Source: Leptolyngbya sp. Cla-17
GTDB taxonomy: Bacteria; Cyanobacteriota; Cyanobacteriia; Leptolyngbyales; Leptolyngbyaceae
Reading direction: 5' to 3'
DNA: 64,000 nt
NCBI RefSeq assembly: GCF_016807185.1
Contig: NZ_JAEVYN010000002.1
Span: forward strand, 1,959,367 to 2,023,366
Part shown: positions 34,778 to 45,000 of the stretch, piece after piece
Numbering within the stretch: position 1 is the stretch's first letter
How the letters are laid out: each line of letters opens with the position of its first letter
Notes under the pieces: generated by a model
Seen by the model: only the letters and a program-made list of their open reading frames with translations
The model's database searches: none
Told to the model about the DNA's origin: nothing
Made by a program: the position numbers and the translations under genes

Positions 34778-36982
34778 ATGAAAGCTCAAGAAGTATTAAA
34801 CCGCTACGCTGTCGGTGAACGCAACTTCCGCAAAGTTGATTTGCGAACAGAGTCTCTTAAAGGGAAAAACTTGTCTGGAGCCGATTTTTCAGAAGCAGAC
34901 TTAAGCTACACAGATATTCGAGGAACTAACTTCAGTAAAGCCATCTTAATCGGAACAAATTTCAATTACACTAAATGCGGTTTGCAATACCATTATGAAG
35001 TTTTACTTTCACTTGTCTTACTTTTTTTGTCAGCCATAGCAGGGTATTTATCTGGTATCGCTGGTTTACTACTAGGAATACTTTTCGATCCGAAAGCCTT
35101 AGAGCAATACACTTTAGTACCAGGAATATCTGTACTTCTTCTTTTAATTATCTTTTTTAATTTCACCTTTAAAGAAGGCTATCTTTCAGCGCTAAGAATT
35201 TTGATTCTTGGGCTCATCGCATCATCCCCGTTGATATTGGGATCAACAACTTACGCTCTTATAAAGAGTACTAATCCTCAATCTATATTTGAGATTATTG
35301 CAGGCATCACTGGAATGATCATGGCAGCAGGAGCGGCTGGGGCAATCTCTTTAATTACAATGGGCTCTGTGGCAGTTGTTGGTTCTGCTTACAGAATTTT
35401 GACTGGAGCTATTGCAACTATTGTAGCACCAAGCATTGCCCTGGGTTTTGCAGGCTTTGCCATTGGACCAGGTACTATCATTTTGTCTGTGGATAGTACA
35501 ACGGCTAGGACTATAGCTGCAATCTTAGCCATAAGTATAACTTTGGTAGGTAACTGTGTCGGTTGGAAAGCATTCAGTGGTGATAAAAATCTTACTATGG
35601 TTCGAGAATTGACTTTGAACCTAACATCAATGGGAGGGACTAGTTTTCAAAAATCAAACCTTGCGAACGCTACATTTAGAATGGCAACTCTTAAAGCTAC
35701 AAATTTTATAGGTGCAAATCTGTTTCAAACAGCTTGGATTGGTGCGAGTTTGATAAACCAAGCTCGTGTTGGAGATAGTTACCTTCAACAAATAAGAGTT
35801 CAAGAACTTTCTATTACAGGTAAGGGACAAAATCAAACTTTTGATACTTTGAATTTAGAAGGAGTAAACTTACAAGGGGCAAATCTGCAAGATGCAAGTT
35901 TTATTGGAGTAAATCTCAACTATGCCAGCCTACAAGATGCAGATTTATCTAGGGCAAAGATAAAACAAGCACAATTAGAGGGAGCAAATTTGACAGGAGC
36001 AATCCTTACCGGAGCTTATATAGAAGACTGGGGAATTACGATTACGACAAAGCTAGATAAAGTTCAGTGTGAATATATTTACATGCGGGTGCCAACGAAA
36101 GAGAATCCTAATCCATTGCGGAAGCCAGACAATCTACGTGAAACCTTTGCAGAAGGAGAGTTTGCTGATTTCATCAAGCCGTACGTTGATACTCTCGATT
36201 TGTATCATAGTCAGAATGTTGATCCTCGTGCTATTTCGATTGCAATCAAAAATCTAGCAACAAACTACCCAGAAGCTCAACTGGAATTTGCAGCAATGGA
36301 AAAGCGTGGACAAAATGGACTGAACCTTAAATTCAAAACAGTACCAACAGCTGACAAATCAGAGCTTAGTGCCGAATATTTTGAAGATTACAACCAGCTT
36401 AAAGTTCTGCCCACTACTGAGTTAGTAATGTTGGCAGCCACTCAAGGAGGCTGGATTCGTAGTCTGACGAATATGATTGAGACAACACTCAAACAGCGAA
36501 CAGTCAATATTATTAAAGGAGACTATATGCCGGAGGGAATTAATATCAGTGGATTAACGGGCAGTAGCATTGGTGGTATCGTTGATGGCAATAACAGCGG
36601 CGTGACAGGGCAAAACATGACAGGTGTAGCTGGTAGTGAAATCAGTGGTACTGTCACGAATACAATCAGCCAATTACCCAATTCAATTGAGCCTAACAAG
36701 CCAGGAATCAAGGAACTGCTGACTCAACTCCACCAAGCAATTGAAGAGGCAGCTAAGACGGGAGAGTTATCTGCTGGAGAAAAAACCGTTCTTCTGGAGC
36801 AACTTAAAGCCTTAGTAGAGGCACAGCAAACACCTGACCTGGAGAAGAAAGCAGGCTTAGTTCAGAAGGCACAGAATATGTTTGGGACTATTTTGAAGGG
36901 CTTGCCGGACACTGCAAAGCTTGCAGAGGCTTGTAGCAAGCTAATGCCAATGATTCTGAAGGCATTAGTGTTATCTGCCTAG
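34778..36982 (+). CDS. Pentapeptide-repeat polytopic membrane protein
   Basis: From ATG 34778 the protein has about 734 residues. Order: a short N-terminal helix and first pentapeptide block (LKGKNLSGADFSEADLSYTD, about 25-65), a membrane domain of six to eight hydrophobic helices (about 70-280, Gly/Ala/Ile-rich), a second pentapeptide block (about 290-420, many A(N/D)L/F repeats), a soluble alpha/beta domain (about 420-590), a Gly/Ser/Thr-rich linker, and a helical C-terminal domain of about 85 residues (IKELLTQLHQAIEE... to LMPMILKALVLSA). A similar C-terminal domain recurs in cyanobacterial pentapeptide proteins. The gene is clearly more AT-rich in its third positions than its neighbours, which suggests transfer. 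Function is unknown. A TTG at 34751 is a less likely start. Confidence 0.85.
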   Translation: MKAQEVLNRYAVGERNFRKVDLRTESLKGKNLSGADFSEADLSYTDIRGTNFSKAILIGTNFNYTKCGLQYHYEVLLSLVLLFLSAIAGYLSGIAGLLLGILFDPKALEQYTLVPGISVLLLLIIFFNFTFKEGYLSALRILILGLIASSPLILGSTTYALIKSTNPQSIFEIIAGITGMIMAAGAAGAISLITMGSVAVVGSAYRILTGAIATIVAPSIALGFAGFAIGPGTIILSVDSTTARTIAAILAISITLVGNCVGWKAFSGDKNLTMVRELTLNLTSMGGTSFQKSNLANATFRMATLKATNFIGANLFQTAWIGASLINQARVGDSYLQQIRVQELSITGKGQNQTFDTLNLEGVNLQGANLQDASFIGVNLNYASLQDADLSRAKIKQAQLEGANLTGAILTGAYIEDWGITITTKLDKVQCEYIYMRVPTKENPNPLRKPDNLRETFAEGEFADFIKPYVDTLDLYHSQNVDPRAISIAIKNLATNYPEAQLEFAAMEKRGQNGLNLKFKTVPTADKSELSAEYFEDYNQLKVLPTTELVMLAATQGGWIRSLTNMIETTLKQRTVNIIKGDYMPEGINISGLTGSSIGGIVDGNNSGVTGQNMTGVAGSEISGTVTNTISQLPNSIEPNKPGIKELLTQLHQAIEEAAKTGELSAGEKTVLLEQLKALVEAQQTPDLEKKAGLVQKAQNMFGTILKGLPDTAKLAEACSKLMPMILKALVLSA

Positions 36983-37480
36983 TCGATCAAAGGTCATTTC
37001 ACGTTTGCCCTTACATCGTGCCATCTTTATCAGAGTACCAGTGTTAAATCGACGTATGCTATGCCAAACTTTAAGGCGACTCTGGCAAAGGAGTTAGCAT
37101 CCAGAGAGAGCCGTTATAGATATGAGTGATCGCAATCTAAAAACTGAAACTCAAACTTTTATCCATTCTGATTTCCGGGATAGATATTCAGCTTGCTGCT
37201 CAAGTTAAGCCAGTGACCGAAGAACCCACCTTTACGCTCTTCAGCCACCGGAAATATGCCAGTAAGGTGAGTCTTCCGCCCCTACCAACGAAAGCCACCT
37301 CATTCAAGCACCAGGAACAACCTGAATCCGTAGCAAATGTGAAGCAACTATTCCGTACCTCCAGAGCAAGTCAAGCTTACTGGAGCGAGTATAGAACATC
37401 ACCCTCTGTTCAACTTGCTTTATCTTTCTCTCATCCTATTCTACTTTCGATTAAGCCTCCTGTTTTCTCACTTACTGCTC
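36983..37480. other. Intergenic region after the pentapeptide gene
   Basis: About 500 bases between the pentapeptide gene and the radical SAM gene. It contains the right copy of the direct repeat. A 111-codon frame from GTG 37213 runs into the radical SAM gene but has no recognisable domain and is not called as a gene. Confidence 0.4.
37390..37458 (+). repeat. Right copy of imperfect direct repeat flanking the pentapeptide gene
   Basis: Matches 34626-34699 in the same orientation. In one shared reading frame both copies encode similar peptides (SVQLTLSFSHTILFSTK on the left, SVQLALSFSHPILLSIK on the right), so the repeat may derive from coding sequence. Confidence 0.65.
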
Positions 37481-39127
37481 CTACTGCTTCCTTGCCCGCT
37501 GAGAATAGAACGAGGCTGATTCAATCCCTTTTGAGCATTCCTTTGTAAACTCAATCAAATGGTGGGCTTGCAGCGCAATGCTAATCACCCGTTCCACTTT
37601 GCCTTTTTCCAAGGCAGGCTTTGCCATTTTCCAGAAGGTATCGCGGTAGCTGCTCAGCACCCCAACCCTAAAGAACAGATTTGCCATCATCACTAAGCCC
37701 CGTCGCACATTTTCTTTGTTCACCCGTGCAGGGCTGCGGGGTGGCTTGATCCGGTTCGGGTAGGTGTGCTCAGATTGGTAGGCAAACCGTTGATAGAGAA
37801 ATTCTGGCTCGTAGGCGGTGGTAATGCAACGTCGCCACATTTCCAGCACCTCTTCGTAAGGCATCAGAAATTCCACATTAGACTCGCGCCCTTCCTCAAA
37901 GTTGAGCCGTCCTGCCTCTTCAAGTCTTCGCCAGAGAGGAGTTTTGGGCAGCGCATACAGCAGGTTGATGGTGAGAATCGGAATGTTAGACAGACGAATG
38001 AACTCTAAAATGCGATCGCAGGTATCCGCTGTATCTGTATCCAATCCTAAAATGATGCCCGATACCACTTCAATTCCGTAGGAGTTCATCGTGGCGATCG
38101 CTTCCAAAATTGGAATGCTAAGGTTTTGGTCTTTTGCCATGGATTTCAGCGCTTCCGGCTCTGGCGTTTCGATACCGCAAAACACAGTGCCAAAATAGGC
38201 TTCTCGCATCATCTCCAGCAGTTTTGGACTTTGGGCAATGTTTAGCGTGGCTTCGCAAGCAAACTGCACCGGATAACCATTCACCTTTTGCCAATCAATT
38301 AGATGGGGCAACAGTTGTGTCACTGCGCGCCGATTGCCGACAAAGTTATCATCCACAAAATACACCGCGCCAGGATTGCCCGATTCCAGCATGGCATCCA
38401 GTTCTGCAAGCAATTGCTGTGGCGTTTTCAGGCGGGGATTGTTGCCATATAGTTCAGGAATATCGCAAAATTCGCAGTGATAGGGGCAACCGCTAGAAAA
38501 CTGCACATTGGCAATAAAGTACTGATTCAAATTGGTCAGATGATAAGCTGGCAGCGGAAATTCATCCAGCGGCAGACGCTCAACGGTTTGAAACCGAACT
38601 TGCTCAATCGGACGTTCTGCAAAGGTGTCAAAATATTCGATCATCTGGTCAGTGGCATCGCCCAGTTCACCTAGATGCAAAATATCAAAATCGGGGTAAT
38701 ATTCTGGGCAGCCCGACACCGATGGACCGCCTACCGCCGTTAGCTTGCCGTATTGATGCGCCAGTTGATTGATCTGGTTAATTTGCGGCTTTTGAATGTG
38801 CATTCCGCTGGTGATCACCACATCTGCCCACCGATAATCTTTTTTCTTGGCAGGCTGAATATTCTCGTCTACAAAGCGTACCTCCCACGTTTCGGGTAGA
38901 TAGGCAGATACCAACAGCAATCCCTGAGGCGGCATAAACGCTTTCACGCCTTTCATCAGCGGGTAAGCATGGTGAAACGTGCCAAACGATCGCGCATATT
39001 TTGGAAAAATGCAGAGAATCCGTCGCTTGTTTTTGGGGATGTAAGGGGTTCTGTGGCAGCGTAGACCGGGCGCGATTGCCAAATCTGGGAAAGGCGACGG
39101 TTCGATGGTGGGTAAAGTCGCCGTCAT
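37481..39127 (-). CDS. hpnP: B12-binding radical SAM protein, HpnP-like (hopanoid C-2 methylase family)
   Basis: The 548-residue protein has an N-terminal cobalamin-binding-like domain (about 35-180: ILCIFPKYARSFGTFHHAYPLM, MPPQGLLLVSAYLP, VITSGMHIQKPQINQI, AVGGPSVSG) and a radical SAM core with CPYHCEFC (about 210-220) binding the 4Fe-4S cluster, followed by VYFVDDNFVGNRRA and EVVSGIILGLDTDT. This order and these motifs match HpnP, which methylates hopanoids at C-2 using methylcobalamin, and its close relatives. No other hopanoid genes are in view, and related proteins of unknown function exist in cyanobacteria, so the specific activity is less certain than the family. Confidence 0.72.
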   Translation of the reverse strand: MTATLPTIEPSPFPDLAIAPGLRCHRTPYIPKNKRRILCIFPKYARSFGTFHHAYPLMKGVKAFMPPQGLLLVSAYLPETWEVRFVDENIQPAKKKDYRWADVVITSGMHIQKPQINQINQLAHQYGKLTAVGGPSVSGCPEYYPDFDILHLGELGDATDQMIEYFDTFAERPIEQVRFQTVERLPLDEFPLPAYHLTNLNQYFIANVQFSSGCPYHCEFCDIPELYGNNPRLKTPQQLLAELDAMLESGNPGAVYFVDDNFVGNRRAVTQLLPHLIDWQKVNGYPVQFACEATLNIAQSPKLLEMMREAYFGTVFCGIETPEPEALKSMAKDQNLSIPILEAIATMNSYGIEVVSGIILGLDTDTADTCDRILEFIRLSNIPILTINLLYALPKTPLWRRLEEAGRLNFEEGRESNVEFLMPYEEVLEMWRRCITTAYEPEFLYQRFAYQSEHTYPNRIKPPRSPARVNKENVRRGLVMMANLFFRVGVLSSYRDTFWKMAKPALEKGKVERVISIALQAHHLIEFTKECSKGIESASFYSQRARKQ

Positions 39128-39433
39128 GGAAAAATCCTCCTCACAACATTAGGCAGCGAATCTAGCCCTCAGCCGGAGGTTTATCAAACCAGGCATCAAG
39201 TTAGCTCACTGATTCAATTTAAAGGCATTGCCCCCCTCCTGTCTGCCTAAAATCAAGAGTTTGTTTTTGTTTTGAGCGATCGCTGTGTAGGAAGGCTACG
39301 CCAGCGCCCAAAATACTTGCCTTAATCTGGCAGTGATACGCTTGAATAGTTCATTTAGGCTAGAGCGATCGCCATTTATCCCGTCGCTTGACCTGCCCTC
39401 TACTGTTAAATTTCCTTATTAAAGTGTAATTTT
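39128..39433. other. Divergent spacer between hpnP-like and GH57 genes
   Basis: About 306 bases, AT-rich near 39400, with HIP1 sites. By position it holds promoters for both divergent genes. No ORF or strong hairpin was seen. Confidence 0.4.
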
Positions 39434-40933
39434 ATGACTCCCACTGCTGCCCCAATCCACCTGCCTGTTCTGGATGAGTTGATAGATGGGTTGCCAAATA
39501 TTTCCGGTTGGGAAGATGCGCTTGAAAGCGTCACCAATCAGCAAACTCCCGTATTTTTGCCAGCCACAAACCTGAAAATTGGGGCCGTGAAATCGGCCTT
39601 TGCGATCGCCCTGCACATGCACCAGCCCACCATTCCCGCCGGATGGAATGGCGCACTGATCAACAACTTGCAGCAAATGTTTGAGCATCCCAACGATGGC
39701 GACAACCACAATGCTGAAGTATTTGCCTGGTGTTACTCCCGCATGGCTGACTTCATTCCCGAACTCGTGGCACAAGGCCACAACCCCCGCGTCATGCTCG
39801 ACTACTCTGGCAACTTGCTCTGGGGTTTGCGGCAAATGGGGCGCGGCGATATTCTCGACCACCTGAAACGCATTACTTGCGATCTGACCTATCAGCCCTA
39901 TGTTGAATGGCTCGGCACAATGTGGGGACATGCGGTTGTACCGTCCACACCAATTCCCGATATTAAATTGCACATTCAGGCGTGGCAGCATCACTTTGCC
40001 GCGATTTTTGGCTGGGATGCGATCGCCCGTGTCAAAGGCTTTTCGCCCCCAGAAATGCACCTGCCAAATCACCCCGATACCCTCTACGAATTTATCAAAG
40101 CGCTCAAAGAGTGTGGCTATCGCTGGATGATTGTGCAAGAACATTCCGTTGAAACTCTCACAGGGGAGCCGTTGGGCGATAAGCATCTGCCCCATCGCTT
40201 GATGGCTCGCAACTCCCAAGGCGAAACCACCAGCTTGACGGTGCTAATCAAAACCCAAGGATCGGATACCAAACTGGTTGCCCAAATGCAGCCCTACTAC
40301 GAAGCAAAATCTCAGTCTAGCCAGCGCAGCATTAGCGGTATTTCTGTGCCGCCCTTGGTCACTCAGATCAGCGATGGCGAAAATGGTGGCGTAATGATGA
40401 ATGAGTTTCCCCCTGCCTTTAAAAAGGTGTGGTACGAAATGGGGCACGATCCAAGCGTTGTGGGTATGACTGGGACTGAGTATCTGGAACTGATTGAAGC
40501 AACTGGAGTCAATCCTGAAGATTATCCTGCCTGTCAGCCAGTTGGTCAGCATCAGATTTGGCAGCGCGTTTCACCAGAGAGCGCCACACCCGCCACAGTA
40601 GAAGCCGCGATCGCCGATGCCAAACAAGCAAACTCCAACTTTCATATGGAAGGCTCCTCTTGGACTAGCCACATGAGTTGGGTGCAGGGCTATGAAAACG
40701 TCCTCACCCCAATGAATCAACTCAGTGCCCGTTTTCACGAAAAGTTTGATCCACTGTTTACTAATCAACCGAATCATCCTGATCAAACATCCGTTACCCG
40801 CACTGCTGAATACCGCCAAGCCCTGCTCTATAATCTCTTGCTGCAAACCAGTTGTTTCCGCTATTGGGGACAAGGAACCTGGACTGATCACGCCCGTTCC
40901 CTGTTTGAAAAAGGCATGGAAACCATTGGATAA
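39434..40933 (+). CDS. Glycoside hydrolase family 57 protein
   Basis: GH57 enzymes act on alpha-glucans (amylases, branching enzymes, 4-alpha-glucanotransferases). The 499-residue protein shows conserved region HMHQP near residue 61, a catalytic-glutamate candidate in GFSPPEMHLP (about 205-215), and QISDGENGGVMMNEFP (about 315-330), where an aspartate may be the acid/base. Later residues are helical and end WTDHARSLFEKGMETIG. The branching-enzyme extension is absent. Substrate cannot be told by eye. A diverged copy of its last 86 bases lies at 41784-41869. Confidence 0.85.
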   Translation: MTPTAAPIHLPVLDELIDGLPNISGWEDALESVTNQQTPVFLPATNLKIGAVKSAFAIALHMHQPTIPAGWNGALINNLQQMFEHPNDGDNHNAEVFAWCYSRMADFIPELVAQGHNPRVMLDYSGNLLWGLRQMGRGDILDHLKRITCDLTYQPYVEWLGTMWGHAVVPSTPIPDIKLHIQAWQHHFAAIFGWDAIARVKGFSPPEMHLPNHPDTLYEFIKALKECGYRWMIVQEHSVETLTGEPLGDKHLPHRLMARNSQGETTSLTVLIKTQGSDTKLVAQMQPYYEAKSQSSQRSISGISVPPLVTQISDGENGGVMMNEFPPAFKKVWYEMGHDPSVVGMTGTEYLELIEATGVNPEDYPACQPVGQHQIWQRVSPESATPATVEAAIADAKQANSNFHMEGSSWTSHMSWVQGYENVLTPMNQLSARFHEKFDPLFTNQPNHPDQTSVTRTAEYRQALLYNLLLQTSCFRYWGQGTWTDHARSLFEKGMETIG

Positions 40934-40957
40934 GTCATTAGAAAAGGAGTACTGACT

Positions 40958-41707
40958 ATGAAACTTCCCAAATTGGCTTGGTTTACGGCTTACGCTGGTC
41001 TCGTTTTGTTGGCTTTCCAATATACGTCTCCGGGATGGACGGATTTGCCTCCTGCTATGCAGATGGGTGAACAATTCGTAGGTACTTGGCAGGTGGAGTT
41101 GGGTGATCAGACGGGCATGATCGTCATTACTCCAACAGGTCAGGTTTATATCCTTAATAAAACGGCTCAGGGAGAGATGAAGGCGATTGAAATTGGTCGA
41201 GTTGTTCAGAAGCTCTCACCAAAGGCGACGCTGCCGCCTAATGCTAAAGTTACCAGCTTGGCTGAGCGATTTATTCAACAGTCCATTCAGGCGAAACAAT
41301 CAGAAGCAAAGCAATATATCGGTTCCATGAATCGGTCAGAGCAGGCTTTTTTTCTGGAAACCGATCGCTTCACAACAAGCTTAAATGCCTTAGGGTTCGG
41401 TATTAAGCCTGAAACTGAGAATTACCGCTATCGTATTTTTCTACTGCACAACCCGCGTGCAAACAGACCTGAATTTAAAAAGGCGGTTTGGTCGATCGCA
41501 CTGCCAAAGAAGCCAAACTTGAAGAGCTATGCAGGAGTTGTTTGGGTGACAAATATCACTAAAACGAACGAAGGCACAACTGCCACTATTCTCTGTGAAT
41601 CCAATCAGCCGACAGCGCAGATCCCTCCAGCACCAACCTTTCAGGTAGGCGAAAATGGGCTAGAGGCTAACTGTCCCAAGGGGTTTTCTCTTTTACAATT
41701 ACGGTAG
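40958..41707 (+). CDS. Pilin-G/H-like (Pilin_GH) domain protein with N-terminal anchor
   Basis: The 249-residue protein has a hydrophobic N-terminal segment (AWFTAYAGLVLLAFQYTS, about 7-24), a central domain, and a 45-residue stretch (QSEAKQYIGSMNRSEQAFFLETDRFTTSLNALGFGI) that matches the cyanobacterial type IV pilin-like G/H domain, followed by a beta-rich C terminus with two cysteines. It is not a normal pilin, because the prepilin cleavage site is not evident. It starts 25 bases after the GH57 stop, and a duplicated GH57 3' end follows it, so it may have been inserted here. Function unknown. Confidence 0.75.
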   Translation: MKLPKLAWFTAYAGLVLLAFQYTSPGWTDLPPAMQMGEQFVGTWQVELGDQTGMIVITPTGQVYILNKTAQGEMKAIEIGRVVQKLSPKATLPPNAKVTSLAERFIQQSIQAKQSEAKQYIGSMNRSEQAFFLETDRFTTSLNALGFGIKPETENYRYRIFLLHNPRANRPEFKKAVWSIALPKKPNLKSYAGVVWVTNITKTNEGTTATILCESNQPTAQIPPAPTFQVGENGLEANCPKGFSLLQLR

Positions 41708-41722
41708 GGGTAATAGTTCCCA

Positions 41723-41776
41723 ATCTACGCCGGAAAAGTAGACAGGAACATCTACGCCGGAAAAGTAGACAGGAAC
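41723..41776. repeat. Two tandem 27-bp units
   Basis: Exact units at 41723-41749 and 41750-41776, each starting ATCTACGCCGGAAAAGTAGA. Inside each, TCTAC and GTAGA form a small inverted repeat, and GTTCC before the array pairs with GGAAC at the unit end. Confidence 0.85.
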
Positions 41777-41783
41777 GATTGCC

Positions 41784-41869
41784 CCAGTTGTTTCCGCTAT
41801 TGGGGACAAGGCACTTGGACTGATCATGCCCGTTCCCTATTTGAAGAAGGGATGAAGGTCATTGACTGA
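41784..41869 (+). pseudogene. Duplicated 3' fragment of the GH57 gene
   Basis: This segment aligns without gaps to 40848-40933, the last 86 bases of the GH57 gene, with about 13 mismatches by hand count. It reads TSCFRYWGQGTWTDHARSLF and ends in its own stop (TGA 41867-41869). No start or remainder of the gene is present. Confidence 0.85.
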
Positions 41870-42038
41870 AAAGACTCTATCCCTCTAGCGATAGATAGCA
41901 ACATCGGATATTAGATAGAAGATCTAATGGGCGGAGTGCTGGTTGAGCCGTGTTTACGGGTTCAGCTAAATGCTGCATAATTAAATGATCTTTTCTTCTA
42001 AGGAACTTCTATAGAAGGCATCCTATCTTACCAATTGC

Positions 42039-45000
42039 ATGACTGAAGCACTGCCAAAACCAACTGTGATGGATGCATCAAATTCGATAGATGAAACTTC
42101 CCCAGAAAAATTAGAAGCGATTCCCGCAGGGGTGCCTATCGTTCCTCTCCCCACCAACGAAGCAGCCCGGTTAGAAGCACTCAAGCGATTCCACATTCTG
42201 GATACGCCACCTGAAGCTGCATTCGATCGCATTACTGCGTTGGCAGCGCGTTTATTTGATGTGCCGATCGCCTTGGTTTCTTTGATCGATGCATCCAGAG
42301 GCTGGTTCAAGTCTGGCTACGGCTTTGACCTGCGGGAAGTGCAACGAAACGCCACCATTTGCAGCTTTGCGCTCCTGTCCGATGAGGTTTTAGTCATTCC
42401 CGATACGCGACAGGATGAACGCCTAATCTGCAATCCATTTGTGCAAAACGAACCTGGTCTACGCTTTTATGCGGGTGCGCCACTCCTGACCTCGGATGGT
42501 TTTAACCTGGGCACTCTTTGCTTGTTGGATACAAAACCGCGCCCAACCTTGACCACCGAGCAGCAGACGACCTTAGCCGATCTCGCTGCAATCGTCATGG
42601 ATGAACTAGAGCTACGCTTAGCGACTCACAAAATTTCTCAGATTGACGCGGCGTTGGTGGAGATAACCAAAAGCGTTGCAGCGGTGACGGGTGAAGCATT
42701 TTTTGATGCTTTGGTGCAAGGCTTCACGAAAGTGCTGGGAGTCGATTACGCCTACATTGGTTTAATTAAAGAAGATGACCCAGAAAGCATTCGCGCGATC
42801 GCCACCTGTGCCAAAGGGCAAATCATCGACAACTTTGAATATTTGGTGCGCCATACCCCCTGTGCAGCGGTGATCCAGGAGCGAAAATTATGTTGCTATC
42901 CCCATAGCGTCTCAACCTTATTTCCTCATGCTCCCTTGCTGAAACCCCTCGGCATAGAGAGCTATGCCGCAATTCCGTTTTTTGATTCGGCAGGTTGCCC
43001 GATGGGAGTCTTAAGCATCATGCATGGCAAGCCGCTAGAAAATGTGCAGCTTGCAGAATCCCTATTGACGATTTTTGCCCTCCGAGTGGCGACCGAACTA
43101 GAGCGCCAGCATGGGGAAGTCGCGCGGCAACAAGCCCAGCGAAATTTAGAATATCAGGTTATCCAGCGAACCGCAGCGCTATCTAAGACAAACCAACTAC
43201 TGTCGTTGGAAGTGATAGACCGCCAGCAAGCCGAAGCGGCCCTGCAACAGGAACAGGAAGTGCTGAAGGTGCTGTTAGATAATGTGCAAGCAGGCATTGT
43301 TGCGTGCAATGTTGAGGGCGTTTTGACGTTGTTTAATCGAGCAGCACGCAACTTTCATGGCTTGCCAGAGCAACCGCTGCCGCCGGAACAGTGGGCAAAA
43401 CATTATGATTTATATCGGTCGGATGGCACCCAAATGACGAGAGAGGAAATCCCTCTTTTCCGAGCCTTGCAGGGAGAGATCGTGAACAATGTTGAGATGG
43501 TGATTGCGCCGAAGCGGGGTGGGGCGCGATCGCTGCTGGCTAGCGGGCAACTACTCACCGATGCCCAAGGCAACAAACAGGGCGCAGTCATTGTCATGCA
43601 TGACATTACAGAGCGCAAACAAGCAGAATCAATTCGCCTACGCCTCGCGGAAGAGCGCACGCAGCTCGTACAACAACAGATTCAAGAACAGACTGCCCGT
43701 TTAGAAGCTGAAGCCGATCAGCGGCGATCAGCCTTTTTAGTAGAAATCAGTACAACGCTGGCATCGTCATTAGACTACGAGCAAACCTTGGCACGAGTTG
43801 CCAATTTAGTTGTGCCATATTTTGCGGATTGGTGCGCGATCGACCTACTGCAAAATCAAGTGATTGAGCGGGTCGCAGTCGCTCACTGGAACCCAGAGAA
43901 GGTGGCATTAGCCTGGGAACTCCATCAAAAATATCCTACACACTTAGATGATGCGGAAGGAGTCCCTAAAGTTCTGCGAACAGGACAGACTGAAATGGTG
44001 GCGGAGATTCCAGATGCGGCGATCGCGGCAGCCGCCAAAAATGATGAACATCTGCAAATTTTGCGTGAACTTGACTTAAAGTCTTATATTATTTCGCCGT
44101 TGATTGTGCGGGGGCAAATTCTAGGCGCAATTTTGTTTGTTACGGCTGAATCTAATCGCCGTTATGGTCAGGCTGATCTGGCGTTGGCAGATGATATTGT
44201 TCATCGCGCCGCCATCTCCATCGATAATGCGCGTCTTTACCAAGAAGCCCAACAGGCACAGCAAGCCGCAGAGCGATCAACCGAACGCATCGCCCGACTC
44301 CAATCCGTCACGGCTGCTTTTTCTGAGTCGGTGACTCCAGATCAAGTGGCTGAGGTGATTGTGGCTCAAGGGATGGCGGTTTTGAATGCCAAATTTGCCA
44401 TGGTTGCTTTGCTCAATGAAACAAAGAGCGAATTGGAAGTTGTGCGGATGGTGGGTGGTGGTGACCAAGGCAAAGATTGGCAGCGATTCCCCCTGCATGC
44501 TCCGGTGCCTCTGGCAAAAGCAGTGCGAACGGGGCAACCCATTTGGGCGGAGTCATCGGAGGTACGAGCCGTCCACTATCCGCACTTAGCTGAAATGTAT
44601 GCCAAACAAAATTTTGGTGCCTGGATTTCCATTCCCCTGATGGTAGAAAATCGAGCTGTTGGTGGCATATCCTTGGGTTTCACCGAACCGCAACAGTTAG
44701 ATGGCGATCAGCAAGCATTTATTCTGTCGCTAGCGCAACAATGTGCCCAGGCGATCGCCCGTGCCCATCTCTACGAATCTGAACGCATCGCTCGGAATGA
44801 CGCTGTTCGCGAAGCAGCCCGCAGCGCCGAAGCCAACCGAGTCAAAGATGAATTTTTAGCGGTGTTGTCCCATGAATTGCGAACGCCCCTCAATCCTATT
44901 TTGGGGTGGACAGGTTTACTTCGCAGCGGCAAATTAGATGCTGTAAAAACAGCCCATGCGTTAGAAACTATCGAGCGCAATGCCAGATTGCAAACTCAGC

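Larger units (their letters stand above)
41708..42038. other. Spacer with tandem repeat and duplicated GH57 tail
   Basis: The first half is filled by a 27-bp tandem repeat and a fragment of the GH57 gene (listed separately). The rest (41870-42038) precedes the histidine kinase gene and looks like an ordinary AT-rich promoter region. Confidence 0.5.

Noticed and set aside
37213..37548. A 111-codon GTG-started frame overlapping the end of the radical SAM gene
   Set aside because: It has no recognisable domain and a Ser/Pro-rich random look. It contains the direct repeat and runs 68 bases into a well-supported gene on the other strand.
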